Notes: generated by a model from the letters alone, not told the origin. A DNA stretch of 64,000 nucleotides from Undaria pinnatifida (GCA_012845835.1 JABAKD010000021.1:14600935-14664934), one strand, 5' to 3'. Numbered from the stretch's first letter, positions 14,101 to 28,800 are shown. Numbers and translations are program-made.

Positions 14101-17100
14101 AGGAAGAAATATTGCAGAACCATAGTTCTTGGAAAGGATTCCGTGCATCTGGACATACAATTGAGGGACAGTATCTAACATCAATCTTAACGATCTTGAT
14201 ATTGATTACGTAAAGTATTAAGTCTAAAAACAAGTGTTCAAATGCAAAACCCATAGACGGAAAACTCAAATCTAAAATCCGAACTCCGAAAATCCAAAAA
14301 ACTTGAACATCGGCATTATAATAACAACTCAGCCTTCCATATAAAACGGTTGTAAGCTCCATATGATAGGGATGCCAACAAGTGTGATGGAAATAGCAGT
14401 CTCAAAACCCACTTTCGAATTAGACAAATGCCTCCCGGCTGGGTACGTACTAAAAACCTTTTCAGGTTTCAAATTGAAAATCCAGAGCAAAGTAATGTCA
14501 CACTACACAACGCAATCGTGATAAAAAAGGTATTGTTTCAAAAGTCGACGAATAATTACTTGCCTCCCTAAATATCATGCACTCTTGAAAGTACCAAACT
14601 CCAGCTAATATATATATGCAGAAAATTGCGTCAAGAAACAATTAAAATATGCTCGTTAAAAGTTGTCGCCCTCGGGTTCTGGCGTATCGAACTCGTCGAG
14701 TTTGAGACCTTTTTTCTTACTTACCGAGCCTCAGTCCTCGTAAGTGGTCAAGCGAAAACTACCCCGCACAAGCGGTAAAAGGTGGGCGTGACCACTCCAT
14801 GCAGGATAAAAACTAGTTGATTCGGCTCAGCTGGGTGTCATCACGGCGCTAGTTGAGAAAACCATAGCCTGATTACGCGGGCATGCCCCCGGGTTCAAGT
14901 AGATTATCGAAAACCGTTGCGGTTGCCAAGCCCCAAAAATATCATACTTCATCGTCAAAAGGTAGAAATAACGAACCTAGCGTATATTAATCATGATATA
15001 CTCTACCATTCTCCTCAACCAAGTGTTCCATCGTGAAATTCCATCGTGAAGTCCTGGTGACAGCAGAAATACCAACTGCAGTCTTCCAGTGTACTTTGCT
15101 CAGTGAATTTTTGTTCCTGGCCACCGCTCTCACTGCGTTCGCAACGTCCGGACGTGTCTGGTTAGCAAGTCGCATCAAGCATTCGACCAGCTGGCTCAAA
15201 AGGCCAGTCGGTTTGGGACCTTCTTTGAGCGGGTTTGTCCTACCCGAACTAACGCATATATCACCATTCACCGCAAACCCCGCAAAAATTTTTTCAAATC
15301 CCGCTATATGTCGCAATATTTCAAAGTTGACTCGACAACTGTTTTATGCCAGCATAAAACGAATTCAACCGCGTGTTTCTTTCTGTTTCTGAATACCGAT
15401 AGACCAGGGCGCAAACCCCTTGCTACACGTGACGAGGTTGTTATATCGGGGGTGAAGTCATTCCGCATGTTCCTTTCCGAAAGAAAGGGACACACGTAGT
15501 ATGAGGGCGCTGCTAGAGTGTTGGTCCATTTTGCTACTCGATAAGCTACCGCGGTAAAGAAAACGCAATCCTTTAAAATGTTTGGCGACCCTGACTAAAA
15601 ACGCGTATATAGGATACGGTATCAGGTAAACTCCGGAACACACGCAGGAATGTTGCCCATTATCGTCCGTTCTCAAAATGCTTGTATACTACGCACGTAC
15701 ATAAAATGATTGAGCACCTAACTGTGGACTATAAGAACCCTATATTCAATTAGGTACCCCATCCCTCTGCTCACTGTTTTTGATCCGGCATACAGCAAAT
15801 ACCGCTTACCATAACACTCTGCACACGCGCATGATAAGGGCGGGGGGAGTTGAGGGGGCGATCCAACGAAAGGAATCTCGAACACAATCAAAATCGTATC
15901 AATCATTGTCAATCAAAGCTCGTTAAACTCAGGTATCATAATCTTAATACAGTACTTGTACGCATAACCGAGACAAAATCAGGGTAGGAATTTCAAACTA
16001 ACGTGAAGACTACATGCCGATATTTCCACCACATACTGCATCGTAACAGGTGAATAATACCATATTTCCTCACCACCTGATTTTTCATTTCGTGTACCGC
16101 ACTATCCTAGATCATCGTTGTTGAGGTTGACCATACCCCTACACCCATCAACCGTCACCAATTTATCTGTTAAACCGGATGACGTACGATATCGCACCGC
16201 GAATTTCGTCAGGAAGATACACGTCACACAAACAACCCAAATCAGTTATTGTGTTTCGGGAATGGCGAATTCGTTCTCAATTATCTCCCTCTTGAGTTCC
16301 GGTACGGGTATGAATGTCCTACAGAACTATCAGAAGTTCGATAACGGGTATGACAGTCTTCTATAACTTCCAGAAATCCCAGGTAATGTGGGGCACGGGC
16401 GTACAGAACTTGCAGAAGTCCCGGGTACGGGTATAAATGTCCTACAGAACAAACATATGTTTCGGGCACGGGTATGACAGTCGTACAGAACTTCCAGAAA
16501 TTCCAGGTATTGTGGCACGGCGTACAGAACTTACAGAAGATCCGGGTACGGGTATGAATGTCCCACATACAGAACTTACAAAAGTTTCGCGTTCAAAAAA
16601 TGCACGGGTGAATGCACACCCCCTCGGGGGTGAGTTTGATCCGAAGCGAAGGATTCAATCCAACGTGCATGGCATGTTCTCACTGGGCCAATGTCCCCGA
16701 GGCAATCTGCCGTAGGTCTAAAGGAAATATATATATATATATTGGACAAAAACAACACCGAGAGAGGCGATAAATCGTGAACCTCAACGAGAGACGACCG
16801 GGGCAACAGCCGCGCTCACTGCTATTCTGCGCTGTAACAGATCTTACCATAGCGTCCTCCGGCTGTGGCGCCTCAAATAAAAATTGGCGGCCATAGGTTC
16901 ATATTTTCCAGGGTAGTCCTCGGGAAAATTCCCGAGGTAATTTTCCTGTGCTGTACGTCGGTCCCGGTACTCGGCGGAATACCGTCATATTTGGGCAAAC
17001 CGTGTACCGCCGAATGCGGTACCATCAAAAGTCTAAAAACCGTCAACCGCTTACAAAGTACCGTCATTTTGCAGCACCGCCATAAAAGTACCGTCATATA

Positions 17101-19737
17101 AGCGAAGTACCGTTTCCCGTTTAGAAAAACCGTCACATTCAGAACCGTCAAAGATTGTAGGGTGATGGTTGTCATTGAATGTTTTCATGTTTTAGGTTAT
17201 ATTGTTTTTTGTTTACAGTAGCAGTATTGTTTTATTGTCTTATTTTGGTGCTAAATGTCTAAATGTTGTTTCGCGTGAGGCTGGTGAGTTTGTCAGCTTG
17301 ACGGTTCGACGATTAGTCTAGCCTCTATTCGTCCGTTCTAAATAGGTATGCAGGAACATCAGCGGGGTGGTGCCGGCATGCTTGATCGCCGCCCGGCAGG
17401 TACTGTCAAGTATTTCGTCATTCGTAATTCTGTATTTTTTAGTGGCGGAACCGTCATATTTCAGTACCCTCATAAAAGTACTGTCAAATTTGGCACGGTA
17501 CCGTCCTTTTGCAGTACCGCCAAAAAAGTACCGTCAATTATCGAAAACCTGTCTACCGTCTAGAAAATTCCGTCACTTTTCGATACCGCCGAAAAAGTAC
17601 CGTCAAATTCGGCGATACCGTGTACCGCTAAAAGCGGTACCGTGAGAAATCGAAATACCGTCAACCGTTTGAAAAGTACCTTCATTTCGCAATACCGTCC
17701 GATCTGGTACCGATACCGAGGACTACCCTGATATTTTCCTACCATCTCGATACAATCTAATTTCGGCGACAAAGAAGCGAAACTACCCAAAACACGGAGG
17801 GCAGTATTCAAGACGTCGATGGTAACTGCATCGCCGTCACAGCAGATGTATGTAATGTTCTAATCGGGAAGAAGAAACATTTACAATACGCAACACGTCG
17901 TTTCCCGATAGGAGCCAAATTTGTATGTTTCCACCACATTGAATTAAATTCAATTTGATTTCATCGAAGAGGATGTCTTCGATTCAAAACTGTCCTTCGT
18001 TGGTATAGTACGTACCCATGGGGAGACATGAAGAGGACCTACAGTAGTACTAGGTGCTACTACTAATATCGTCACTATCATTATATAATTATACGTTACG
18101 TACTGCTACATACAGCTGTACTTTGGCTGTTCGGTTGGTGTCACCGACAAGATAATACATCATAATAAGATCCAAAATACTAAAACCACTTTGGGCTTAA
18201 ACCTAACCTAATGCACGTGGGCTCCCCGGTTATTGTAACAAAGGTATAATACCCGTACTCAGGGTATTGTGCCACATTCGTACAAAAGTCACACAAATTC
18301 CGGGTTAGGGTATATGGGTCTTACTGAACTTACAGAAGTAACTGGTAGGGTATGAAAGTGTTACAGAACTCAGAAAAATCTGGGCACCTTGGCACAGGTC
18401 CACAGAACTCACATGAGTTATAAAAAAATATACCCGCACACCAGGTATTTGTGACACTTGCGTACAGAACTTGCAGAAGATCCGGGTATGGGTATGAATG
18501 TTCTACAGAACTTACAGAAGTATTTTTAAGGGTAATACCCGGGGTATCTACCCCGGGAATGGTTTGTGCGTACCCTACAGGGAACGACCCTGACATTATA
18601 GTCCATGTCCTTTACCCGTCAATCAAGCATTTTTCATCCTGTGCCAACAACCTGTTCATCAGCAGAGCTATCACACCACAAGGTATCACACTTATTTGCC
18701 GGTGGTTGGGGCATAATAAGGGGCTGGGGGACAGGCACAAGCATTTATCCTGCCCGTCCTTCTGCTGAAGCGGCTCTGTCTTTTGCTCTGATTCGAGGCG
18801 AGAACAAGGAGTCTTGACCGCAAAGAATGCGGAGGAAATTAATGATGGCCTTAGCAGCAATTAGTAACAACATGTGTCATCCCTACATCAGTCAAATACT
18901 GCTGTATTAATGGTATAGTCAGCAGTATCGTATGTCGCGACAACCTTTCGTAATCTCTTGATACCCTCTCTGACCCCATTGTCGTATTTAGTAATTTTCT
19001 AGGGTTTCCTAGTGAGACATTTTTTTTCTCTCCTACTTTCTTTGCTTCCTCTTCCTGTCTTGCCTTTTCTTGCGTTTCTTGTAATTTTTTTTCTCTCGTT
19101 CCCTTTTCGGCTTTTTACGTTTTCTTCTCCCTTCTTTCCTGTCCTTTATCTCCTTTTTTTTCTTTGTTTCTTTTTTCCAGTTGGCTTGCGTCTGTCGTGC
19201 GTGTGCGTAGTGACAGATACTACCAGATACGTGCAATAAATGGGTAGTCCTTGTAGGGTGGAAAGCGGTATGGTCGGTTTCTCTTGGCGCGGGAAGTAAG
19301 ATGTATGCACCAGTATAAACCTGACATGAATGGCGTCAAATCTGTGAGATACACAACTTGGGTTCGTTTGGGTTTTTCCCTGGGGTATTCTTCAGCTCCA
19401 GATGGACTGGATAAAGCCTGTCCTGTGACCACGGATTTGATCATGCGAGTTGATGCGAGAACAACATAACAACAACAAGAAAAACAACAACCAACAACAA
19501 TAACAGCAGCAACAACAACAGCAACAGCAAAAACAACAACAGCAACACCAACAACAACAGCAACAGCAACAACAACAACAACAACAACAACAACGACAAC
19601 GACAACAACTACAACAACAACAACATGATGTATTTTCACACAGCAGAAGGCCACACTCTTCTGTGCGACTACTACTACTACTACGACTACTACTACCACT
19701 ACTACGACTACTACTACTACTACTACTACTAGTACTC

Positions 19738-19822
<85 letters not shown>

Positions 19823-22800
19823 AACAACAACTACAATATCAACAACTACAATATCAACAACCACAATATCAACAACCACGACAACAACTACAACAACAAC
19901 ATGATGTATTTTCACACAGCAGAAGGCCACTATCTGCTGTATTACTCCAGAAAAATTTGTTCATTACATGAGTAAGGATTCTTTACCTCAGTGTCCGTGC
20001 CTCCCACACCCAGCGTCCTCCATCGCTACAAGCCATCTTGTGCCGAGGCCCCAACCCGGGCCCACACATAACGGGCTCAACAGGCGGCGCTCCCACGGAA
20101 TACGTCAGATACTGCTGGTAATCTAGTTTCACACAAACTCTTTGTGCCATCCCTCTTCCCCAGTCTCAAACTTATCCTGCTGCACCTTTTGGCTGCTGCG
20201 GTGCAGTGCTCCCGCTCCCAGTCTCAAGCTGTTGATATACGAGCTGTGACGTCCAAACACGGGGTGGTGCCGCCGGAGGTTGCAGCTGATGCTACTTATT
20301 TAATGGCAGCTGCAAGGGCTCCTCCTGCTCTTCCCCCCTCGTCTCTTATTCCACCTTATCTCTGCAAGCCACAATCACCATCCAATGTTCCTCCGTCTTG
20401 AACTGCTGATGCTGCTGCGGCGGCTGCTGCCGTGCAGTGCTTTCACTCCCAGTCTCAAGTGGGGGTAGTACAAGCTGTGACTCCGACCTAACCACGCCTG
20501 CTCCCCTTTCTTGTACCTGACTTCGCTGCCATAGCATCTGCTCCTCTTGTCGTGAAGATAAGCTTGGGAGCTCGAGGCGAAGTTGCGAGTACTCGTGAAT
20601 GATGAGTTGGCTTTCCTCAATGCAACCTACGATTCGGTACAACTCGTCCCATCCTGCCGAAGTCTGGTCTATGGTCCAGAAACCAGAACGGAAACCACCC
20701 TTGATTTCTTTTTTGAGTTTGTCCCGTATTTCGAGCAGCTTTCGCTTCTTGGCCCTTTGAGAGCTCCCCGCTCTCTCTGCCAATCCTTTCACGTCCCGGT
20801 CCACAACGCCGATATATACCTCACCCTCAGCGATGTTTCACATAAGGCGCCCAGCTCGCTCCCTCAAAGAGAGCGCTGTTTTTGTGATATCTCAAGCTTG
20901 TTCTCTCCCGAAGAAGAGGCCACGTCACTCAACATCCTTTGCTTCGAACAGGCAATTAAACGTACGGTACAGGAGTTTTTTGTGTTTGTTTGTTGATCCC
21001 TACGAAACGTGGTGGGCTTACCCGTTGGGCTGACAATAGTGGGGTAGTGGAGTCACCGGTATGAAGACAAGTGAAAGACGTTCAAGTGTAGATTGGTCAA
21101 CATTAATGTGCTCCTAGCCAAAGCGCATCGGAAAAAGACTCACTTGATAGAAGAAGCACAACGACGAGGGACGGCGAAATAGGCAAACTAATTCCACCAT
21201 ATCGAAATACCGCTACCATATAGCCAACCCATCATATCTGAGAATACAATCAACAGTTCGCACCTGTCAATATTTAGTCTCCCGCGTGTAGCCGACATGC
21301 TAAAATTAGGTCATGTCTACAAAAAACCTCGCGTGTACCACGAATTGGTACCAAGAGTGATGACGCGAAAATCGACGATACCTCGCCTGCGCGATTTCGA
21401 CCGTTCAAGCGGTCTCCCAGGCACTAGGTATTCATCAACTTGCTTCAACGATCTCGCAATGCACCGCACGAACGGGACACGCGGTTAAAATTGACCGCGA
21501 CCCATGCACATGCTTCCTCGGGGGCGTAGACAGCGGTCTGCTGGAGTCGGTAAAAGCCGGTCTTGTCGACAACATGGGATCCATCAGCATACCAGTGACG
21601 GGAATGCTTTATACATATCATGGTTAATAGTATGAACCCTGCCCAAGGACGACAGGTCGTCAACTCCCCCTCGTCCTCATGAACAGTAAAACAGGTCGAC
21701 TCATCCACACCGACGCGATGTAGGTTCTGTCGTGTGACCTGTGAGGGTGACACCACCATCACGTGCTAGCGGCGATTCTCGCTGGTGGGGTGGTGTGGCC
21801 ATTGCGCGCCAGGCGTTACTCGTATGCCTAAAACTCGTCGTCTACGTCCCAGTATGGATCTAGATGATGGAAGTAGAGACACTGCCGCGCGAACACCGCG
21901 ACCGGAGCTCCATCGTCACCTGAGCTCTCGTCGTCACCTGAGCTTTGCCATTAGAGCCCCATCGCCACCTGAGCTTCGTCGTCACCTGCGCTTCGCGAAC
22001 ACAGCTCCTCCTTCATGGAATTTCGTCATCACCTGTCGTCACCTGAGCTTCGCGACCAGAGCTCCACCTTCGTCAGAGCTCCACCTTCCGCCTGAGCTCC
22101 ACCAGAGTACATACCTACCTGCATCAACGATCTTATATTGTGATGCACTACAGGTTCTGTCAAGTAGCCCATGAAAGCGACTCCAGCCTCACGCACTCGC
22201 CGCGACTTCACGGCGGCGAGTCTTGTTGGCGGCGTGGTACAACCATGTCACACCAGAAAAAACCCGCACGACTACAATTCGCACGTGATGTCCAAGTATT
22301 GTTGAAAGATATTTATCTAGTCTAGACTGCGATGATACAGTAGATATAAGTCGCCAACAAGGTCGGCGCGCAGAATTCACACGGCCTTAATGCTCGTAGG
22401 AGTAGACTATACATTTTATGTCACGTGTCTCTAGAGCATGATGGTGGACCATTCTGCATACGTACTTCGATGGTAGCATGATGCAGTCATTGCGCGCCAG
22501 GAAGTAATCCCAGGTAGTAGCGAATATAGTAGACAAACCTGCTGTGCATTTCCGCTACAATCAAGGCGGGCTCGAAGCATGCATCATGCAACAAAGATTC
22601 CATTACACTAGCCACATCAATTGGATAGAGTCAATACTGCAACCTGTCGCCCTGACCACGGACCAAGAATGTGTAATCAAGGGGGAAGCCTGCGAGAACA
22701 ACCCCTCTGACGGCATTTAGTCTATATGTACTGTAACGAAAACCTTTTATCAATGTAGTCGATGACATGAGGGCTTGTCTTGAAGAACGCGCGCACACGT

Positions 22801-25800
22801 GTACAGCCGTAGATCAAGTCACAGCAGCAGCTTGCAGATCGTTTTTTTTTTGTTCTGACATCATCACAATCAACCCCTTTCAGTAAGCACAAGCTCCAAC
22901 CATCACAAAACATATCACGTAATATAGTATAGTCTCCGAGCAGAACGAATCAACCGGTCGAAGTTGATGTTGCGCTCATTATCGCCAGACACGTCATGAA
23001 GGGCCCCGACCATTACGTACCAAAATTTTCTATATATATATATATATTTATATATATATCGGTATGACCACTCATAGTTTCAGCACGAACTATACGTGAG
23101 TACAGCATCACCATAACAGACATATCGTACGAGTCTACAGCAGTACGTACAAAGCGATCTATTTCACCTCCTACCCGGCAGTAGACTATTGTTTTACCGA
23201 TGTGATGCTAAATAAGATGTGCTTGCAAAACAAATCAGCAAGTCTCGAATTCCTGGCTTGGCAATAAGAAAATACTCATATGACTAGCTTAGCTGGCTAC
23301 TCCAAGCACTACCTCTTGTTTCTCAACAATATCAGCAAAAAGCCCCAACTCGCTTGTGCTCGGCGTGTCCTTGCGAACACGGGACGAGCTGCACCCGAGA
23401 CAGGTCCCGGGGGCCTGTTTAGCCATATTATACAATCCCCGGTCACGCGCGAATACTGACACGGATACGCTTTATTATATGTATCCAACACAACACAAAC
23501 ATCGCTTCTTGTAGAGGTACGCGCGGTATTGGCCGGGTCCGGAAAAGGTGGCTGAGTCGGAAACTTTCGCGACGGAACGGGCGTCCCGAGTAAATTTCGT
23601 TCCTGACCTCGATTTCCCGACCCCTCCCCGACCTCAATCTCTCTCCCACCGTCTACCGTCGCGACTGACGGCATCCTGTTTCTGTCCCGACTTGTTTCCC
23701 GTCACGCCGTAATGTGTTTCCGACATTTCTTGTTCCGTCGTCCCCCCAGTTGTCCCCATCCCACACCGACTTTCGCGCACTATTTCTCTCATCTCGCACC
23801 TCACTTCAGTGGCAGATGTTCGCATTCTTTTCACCGTGGGTCGCGCCTTTTTCCCATCATATATATGACTATATTTGCAACCGGATATTTCCCACTTGGA
23901 TTATTTAACTCAGGCGTTATGTAGAGTAGATTATTCGTTACTTTCAACATATTTGTTAATTTTCACCCCCCCGCCTTCTTGTGATATTTTTTCAACAAGC
24001 GAAAAGGTGGCGAAGGTGTGTTGGGGCAAGTGAAAAATAGCACTTGGTATAGTCTTCCTCTTGGTAACCGTTCGTTGATGTTGTCTCCGCCAGCGTTCCC
24101 CGTCGTGTTCCCAACCATTCTGAACTTCATATCCCCGCCATATCCCCACTACGTTCCCGGCCGATTTCCGGCTGTGTTCCCGACCGTTTTCTCGACTATC
24201 TATCTATGTACACGACCGATTATCGACTTTGTTCCCGGCCGCTTTCCCGACTATGTTGCCGACAGATGCCACAAACATTTACAAGGCAGGTTTCCCGTGC
24301 TCACAAGAAATAGGGGAAACTCGAGTCCCGTCACGTAAAAGACCGATTATCGACTTTGTTCCCGGCCGCTTTCCTGACTATGTTGCCGACAGATGCCACA
24401 AACATTTACAAGGCAGGTTTCCCGTGCTCACAAGAAATAGGGGAAACTCGCGTCCCGTCCCGTAAACCAAATGACTTGCCCCCTCCTTGTCTCACTCCCG
24501 TCCCGCCGTAAGGGAACGGAATTATATACTGTTTTCCCGACTATCTATGTACACGACCGACCCTCGACTTTGTTCCCGGCTGATTTCCCGACTATGTTGC
24601 CGACAGGTTACCCGAATATTTACAAGGCAGGTTTCCCATGCCCACAAGAAGTATGAGGAACTCGCGTCCCGTCCCGTACACCTAATGACTTGCCGCCTCC
24701 CCGTCTCAATCCCGTCCCGCCGTAAGGGAACGGAATTATTCTACTATCCCATCGATCTAAAGACCCAAAAAGAATTTCGTCTGCGGCGGAAAAAAAATCA
24801 TCCGTCTCGCACCGACCCGTTCCTTCGTTACCGCGCGCACCCTTGGTTTCTTACTTTGTGCCTGTTTCTGTGGTCCACGCGTTTCGCATACAATATGACC
24901 CTTCAACAAACCTTGTGGTTCTGAGCATGAAACCTGTACAAAGACGATATGTCGCCAACCCTGCGCCGTCTAAAGTAGCACTAAGTCCAATTGAATTCTC
25001 CACAAGGTTCACATGACGCCTGTGACGCAGTTCGCCGGCTAATCGACTAATCGACAGAACTCGACACAACTGACGGCAGTCAGTTGCGGCGAAGGATCCT
25101 AGTTCAAAACTCGTATGTCGAACGTTTTTGTTGGAAGCCACTAAACCAACACGGGCGAGGCCCTGCCTCGTGTAACGTTTTTTCTAAACTGATCGTACCA
25201 AAGGTATGCCCCGTTATATGTCTGTGTCTCCTCGTACACCCAAACATCCATTGAGTGTTGGCGTGTCTTGGATGTGCTTCATGCATACCTCATTAGGGCC
25301 GTGAGCCACACACTCTCTCACGGACAGTTGTGTTTGGACCTCTGTAACGGTTGTTAAGTTACGCCCGAACACCATACCTCTCCTGGACGGACAAAGTATC
25401 GATATTGGCCGTTTCTAAACAGTCTTGTTCCGCTGCTACAAATCTAAGGTGCTGGCGACCGATGATGCGTGCTCATGACCTGAGGGCACGCATGCCGTCT
25501 TGCCAAATAATAAAAACGTTGATATCAGTGCATACGGGGGCCTGGGGAAAGCTACAGAAGCACCCCTCCCATCCGTGGAAAGCTGAAAATGCCGAGTCAG
25601 TAGAGTTACAACCGGACAGTCGAGCGACGTAACAGCAACTATCGCTCTGCCACAATTTACGTTCTTCCAACAGGGAACATGGACATGTGTACCAACGTGA
25701 ACGTTATGGAACGGTAGGCCATCCGGCTACGAGGCGTGCCCAATTCAAAACATTGCATACAGAATGTTTTTCATGTACTCCGAACGAAGACAATTTTTCA

Positions 25801-28800
25801 TCGTCAGACAAGTCACGCAATTACCTCCTCTGTCTGTTATAGGGTGTTGACGCAACCCTCGCAAACACAAAAGCGAAATACAGCAGTCACGGTACTTTGT
25901 TAAAGGTGTAACGTCCGTCCCGGCTGTTTCCCGACAGCAATTTCTCCAGCTAGCTCGATGCCAGCGCGTAATCAGAAACTCGAATCGTCATTTATCTCCC
26001 CCCAATCACCGGCCAATCTTGGACAAATGCGTACAGCTACTACTGCACTGTTGCTTACATCCCCTACCTCAGCAACGGCCTAGAACACAGGAACAGGAAT
26101 TAAATAGGAAACAAATATATCTAGACTATACCCGAAAGCAACAATAAAGGGGGTAAAAACAGCCTCGTCGTCAGCATCTCTACCGTGCCAACGAGGAAGC
26201 TCAGCACCCGAATCTTGCCGACGACCTAATGCGCTTGAGTCTTGAGAGTTGGTTGCATGAAGAGGAAAACGCCGGTCGAGAACTTGTGGTGCCCCGCGGA
26301 GACTAAAACGGCCAAGCCTTCGCTTCCGACACTACTGCAATCCCCTTGCCCTCCTCCCTGCTCTTCATTTTTCTCCGAGAGGTATCGGTCAAACGAAGGG
26401 TCTACTCCCATACTCGCCTCCGTGGCAGACGCTTAATAGTTACCCAAAGACGACAGTCACCCCCCGCGATTGTGCATTTTCTGCCAAATATCGACAAATT
26501 GATACTCAGGTTCAACCTTTACACAATCCGCACCGAGTGTAACGCAACGAACGCGGTTGGCTCGTATAGCGATTGGTATTTGTTTCAGATTACACGTTCG
26601 AGGGGCCATCTACTGTTTAACACAGCGAAAACGTCAGGCAAAGTAGATAATGCTTGGTAGCCTGGTCTGTCAGGGTTACTTTTCTGGGCAAGCCAGCTGA
26701 GTCGGTTTTCCTGATCGCGGTCAGCTGAATCACAACACAACGAGGAACTTTTGTAGACATTCTATTCACGTTCCTGCAGGAGCTCATTCGCTTGCCCTGC
26801 GTGTGGCGATGGCTACCGCCTTAGCCCCCTACAATTTTGTGAGGCATTCGATCGTCACCAACCCAAAAACTACTCCTCGCACGAACGTAACATGTATTTC
26901 GGGCGTACCGCCCCCCATGATATTAAACCATCACCAACGACACCACATCAATGGCACCTGGCATATGGTTATTGACCCCGTCTCATGTTTACCCTTCTGT
27001 CGTCTTGCTGTCGATCACGTGCGTAAGATACCTTGGCAACAATGAACTGGCATCGCTTCCATCCAACGTCTTCGCTAATCTGGGAGCTATAACCAAGCTG
27101 TGAGTATCACGGCAGGCCATCCTGGAAAGCTGGTATCCGCGCGTTCGCATCCAATATACGGTCTCCGAGGAGATGAATGATGAGCACGTTACAATAGAGT
27201 CACCGGGTCGTCATTGGAGTCATGTAGGCTGAAAGGTCTATGTTTTAAACAATATCCGAACAACAAGGAAAAATAGCGGCAACACCGGCGCCACGTCGAC
27301 TATTTCGACAAGCCGGAGATGGTTTACACAATTAATGAGGTTTTTGATACATGAGGTGACACGGGTGTATGCTATCCGGCACACGGGAATCACTCCCCAT
27401 AGTATTAGTCGATCTGCAATACCACTGCATGAGGGCGACGATTAAATTTATCCATGCCCATTGGGCGCGTAAACCATGCGGGACATGACCGGCAGCGTCG
27501 CTCGTGTACGGAGTACTTGTAGTGAATATTTTTCATCCATTGGGAGCTTATGATGCTGGTTTAGGCAGTTAAAATCAGTTGGGGTTCGACTTTCCGCACC
27601 CTACACCGTTTTGTGCCATGCAAATGCTCTCTTTGAAGTGCAGACGTTGATTTAAACGCCTCCTCTACTGTGAATGCTTTGAATTGCCAACCGCCTTCAC
27701 TAGACAGACCAGACGCGGGGATCTCTTGTAGGGTAATGTACGGATGTTTGCTGGTATAAACGTGATCTAGATATAGCGTTGTGTACCGTACACCGCGTCG
27801 GTTGTCCTCACTGTGGCACAAATGAGGTTCTTTTATATTTCATCGTCGATGAAAGTGTACAGTACAGAGGGCGTTGGAATTTCGAGCTATCCTGAAATTG
27901 TCTCTAAGTCAATGAAAATCAAGTAAAACATTCAAAATCTCCCGTGTAGCGGAGGCCACGGGTAGACCGTATGTTTCCGCGCTGCCAATTTATCTTATTC
28001 TTCCCCTTCTTCAATTCGAGCCTACAGGTATCTCTATACAAACTCTCTGACGACGCTACCTGAGGGCATATTCGATGACTTGGGGTCAAACGGCGGCTTG
28101 ACAACGTTGTGAGTGCCTGTCAGTCGTGTCGCAGATGGATATGTCTAGCTTCAGTACAAGCAGGCAAAATACGCAGATCGTGGCTACGTGACTTCACGCC
28201 CTCTCCCAAGTGGTTTTTGGTACCCTGTCATTATCGACGATGACCCAGACACCAAATCAGCGGACACATGACCTAGGTCAACAACATGCCGTTTGTTCAC
28301 ATGGGATGCCTAAACAAACACAGCTACTGGTGTTGCCTATGGCGAGCACGGCCTGACCTACCTTTTGTCTCTGTTCGTCAACCGCAACATGTTGATCATT
28401 CTTACATCCACGCCTTTGGCCAACGCATCTCTACCTCTGGCGATACTCACGCACGCTTCCTCTACGTTCAGGGAGTTGTCTTCAAACCCGGGCCTGCAAT
28501 GCATCCCCGCTGCGTAAGTGATGTGGATGGGGGGGAGATGATCATTGTTAAGTGCTGGCAGGCGTGTATGTGTGATATTTTGTATTTTGCTTGCGGCCTC
28601 TGTTTGGGTCTAGATTGCTAGGAATTGTACAGTGGTGTGTACATCGGCGAATGAGCCAAATATGACGGAGTTTCTCTGCCCTCGCTTTCGATTTTTCAAT
28701 CGGAAACTCGTATTTATCTTGCTATAGTGGACTTTAAGCTGATTGCGACAAGAAGCAGTAACGGTGAATACCAGAAATGGCGCGTGCACGGACAATTCTT

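Larger units (their letters stand above)
21500..25565 (-). repeat. Left arm of a ~4-kb diverged inverted repeat
   Basis: Four segments (about 21.53-22.35, 22.38-23.21, 23.3-24.77 and 24.84-25.56 kb) recur in the same order and opposite orientation at 40.36-35.58 kb. Conserved anchors include CATCATGCTCTAGAG (inverted) and CTTGGTACAA-type stretches. Divergence is substantial, with many indels, so these look like two old copies of one large element and not a recent palindrome. It carries conserved minus-strand frames (see 24851 and 21445). No terminal repeats or transposase were recognised. Confidence 0.75.

Noticed and set aside
14432-14440. Possible donor after an open stretch (SKPTFELDKCLPAG) in the large intron
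   Set aside because: The phase could fit, but the product has no LRR pattern and no conserved context.
19220-19930. 236-codon minus-strand frame, almost all valine
   Set aside because: It is the translation of (CAA)n/(CTA)n microsatellite sequence, with no protein signature.
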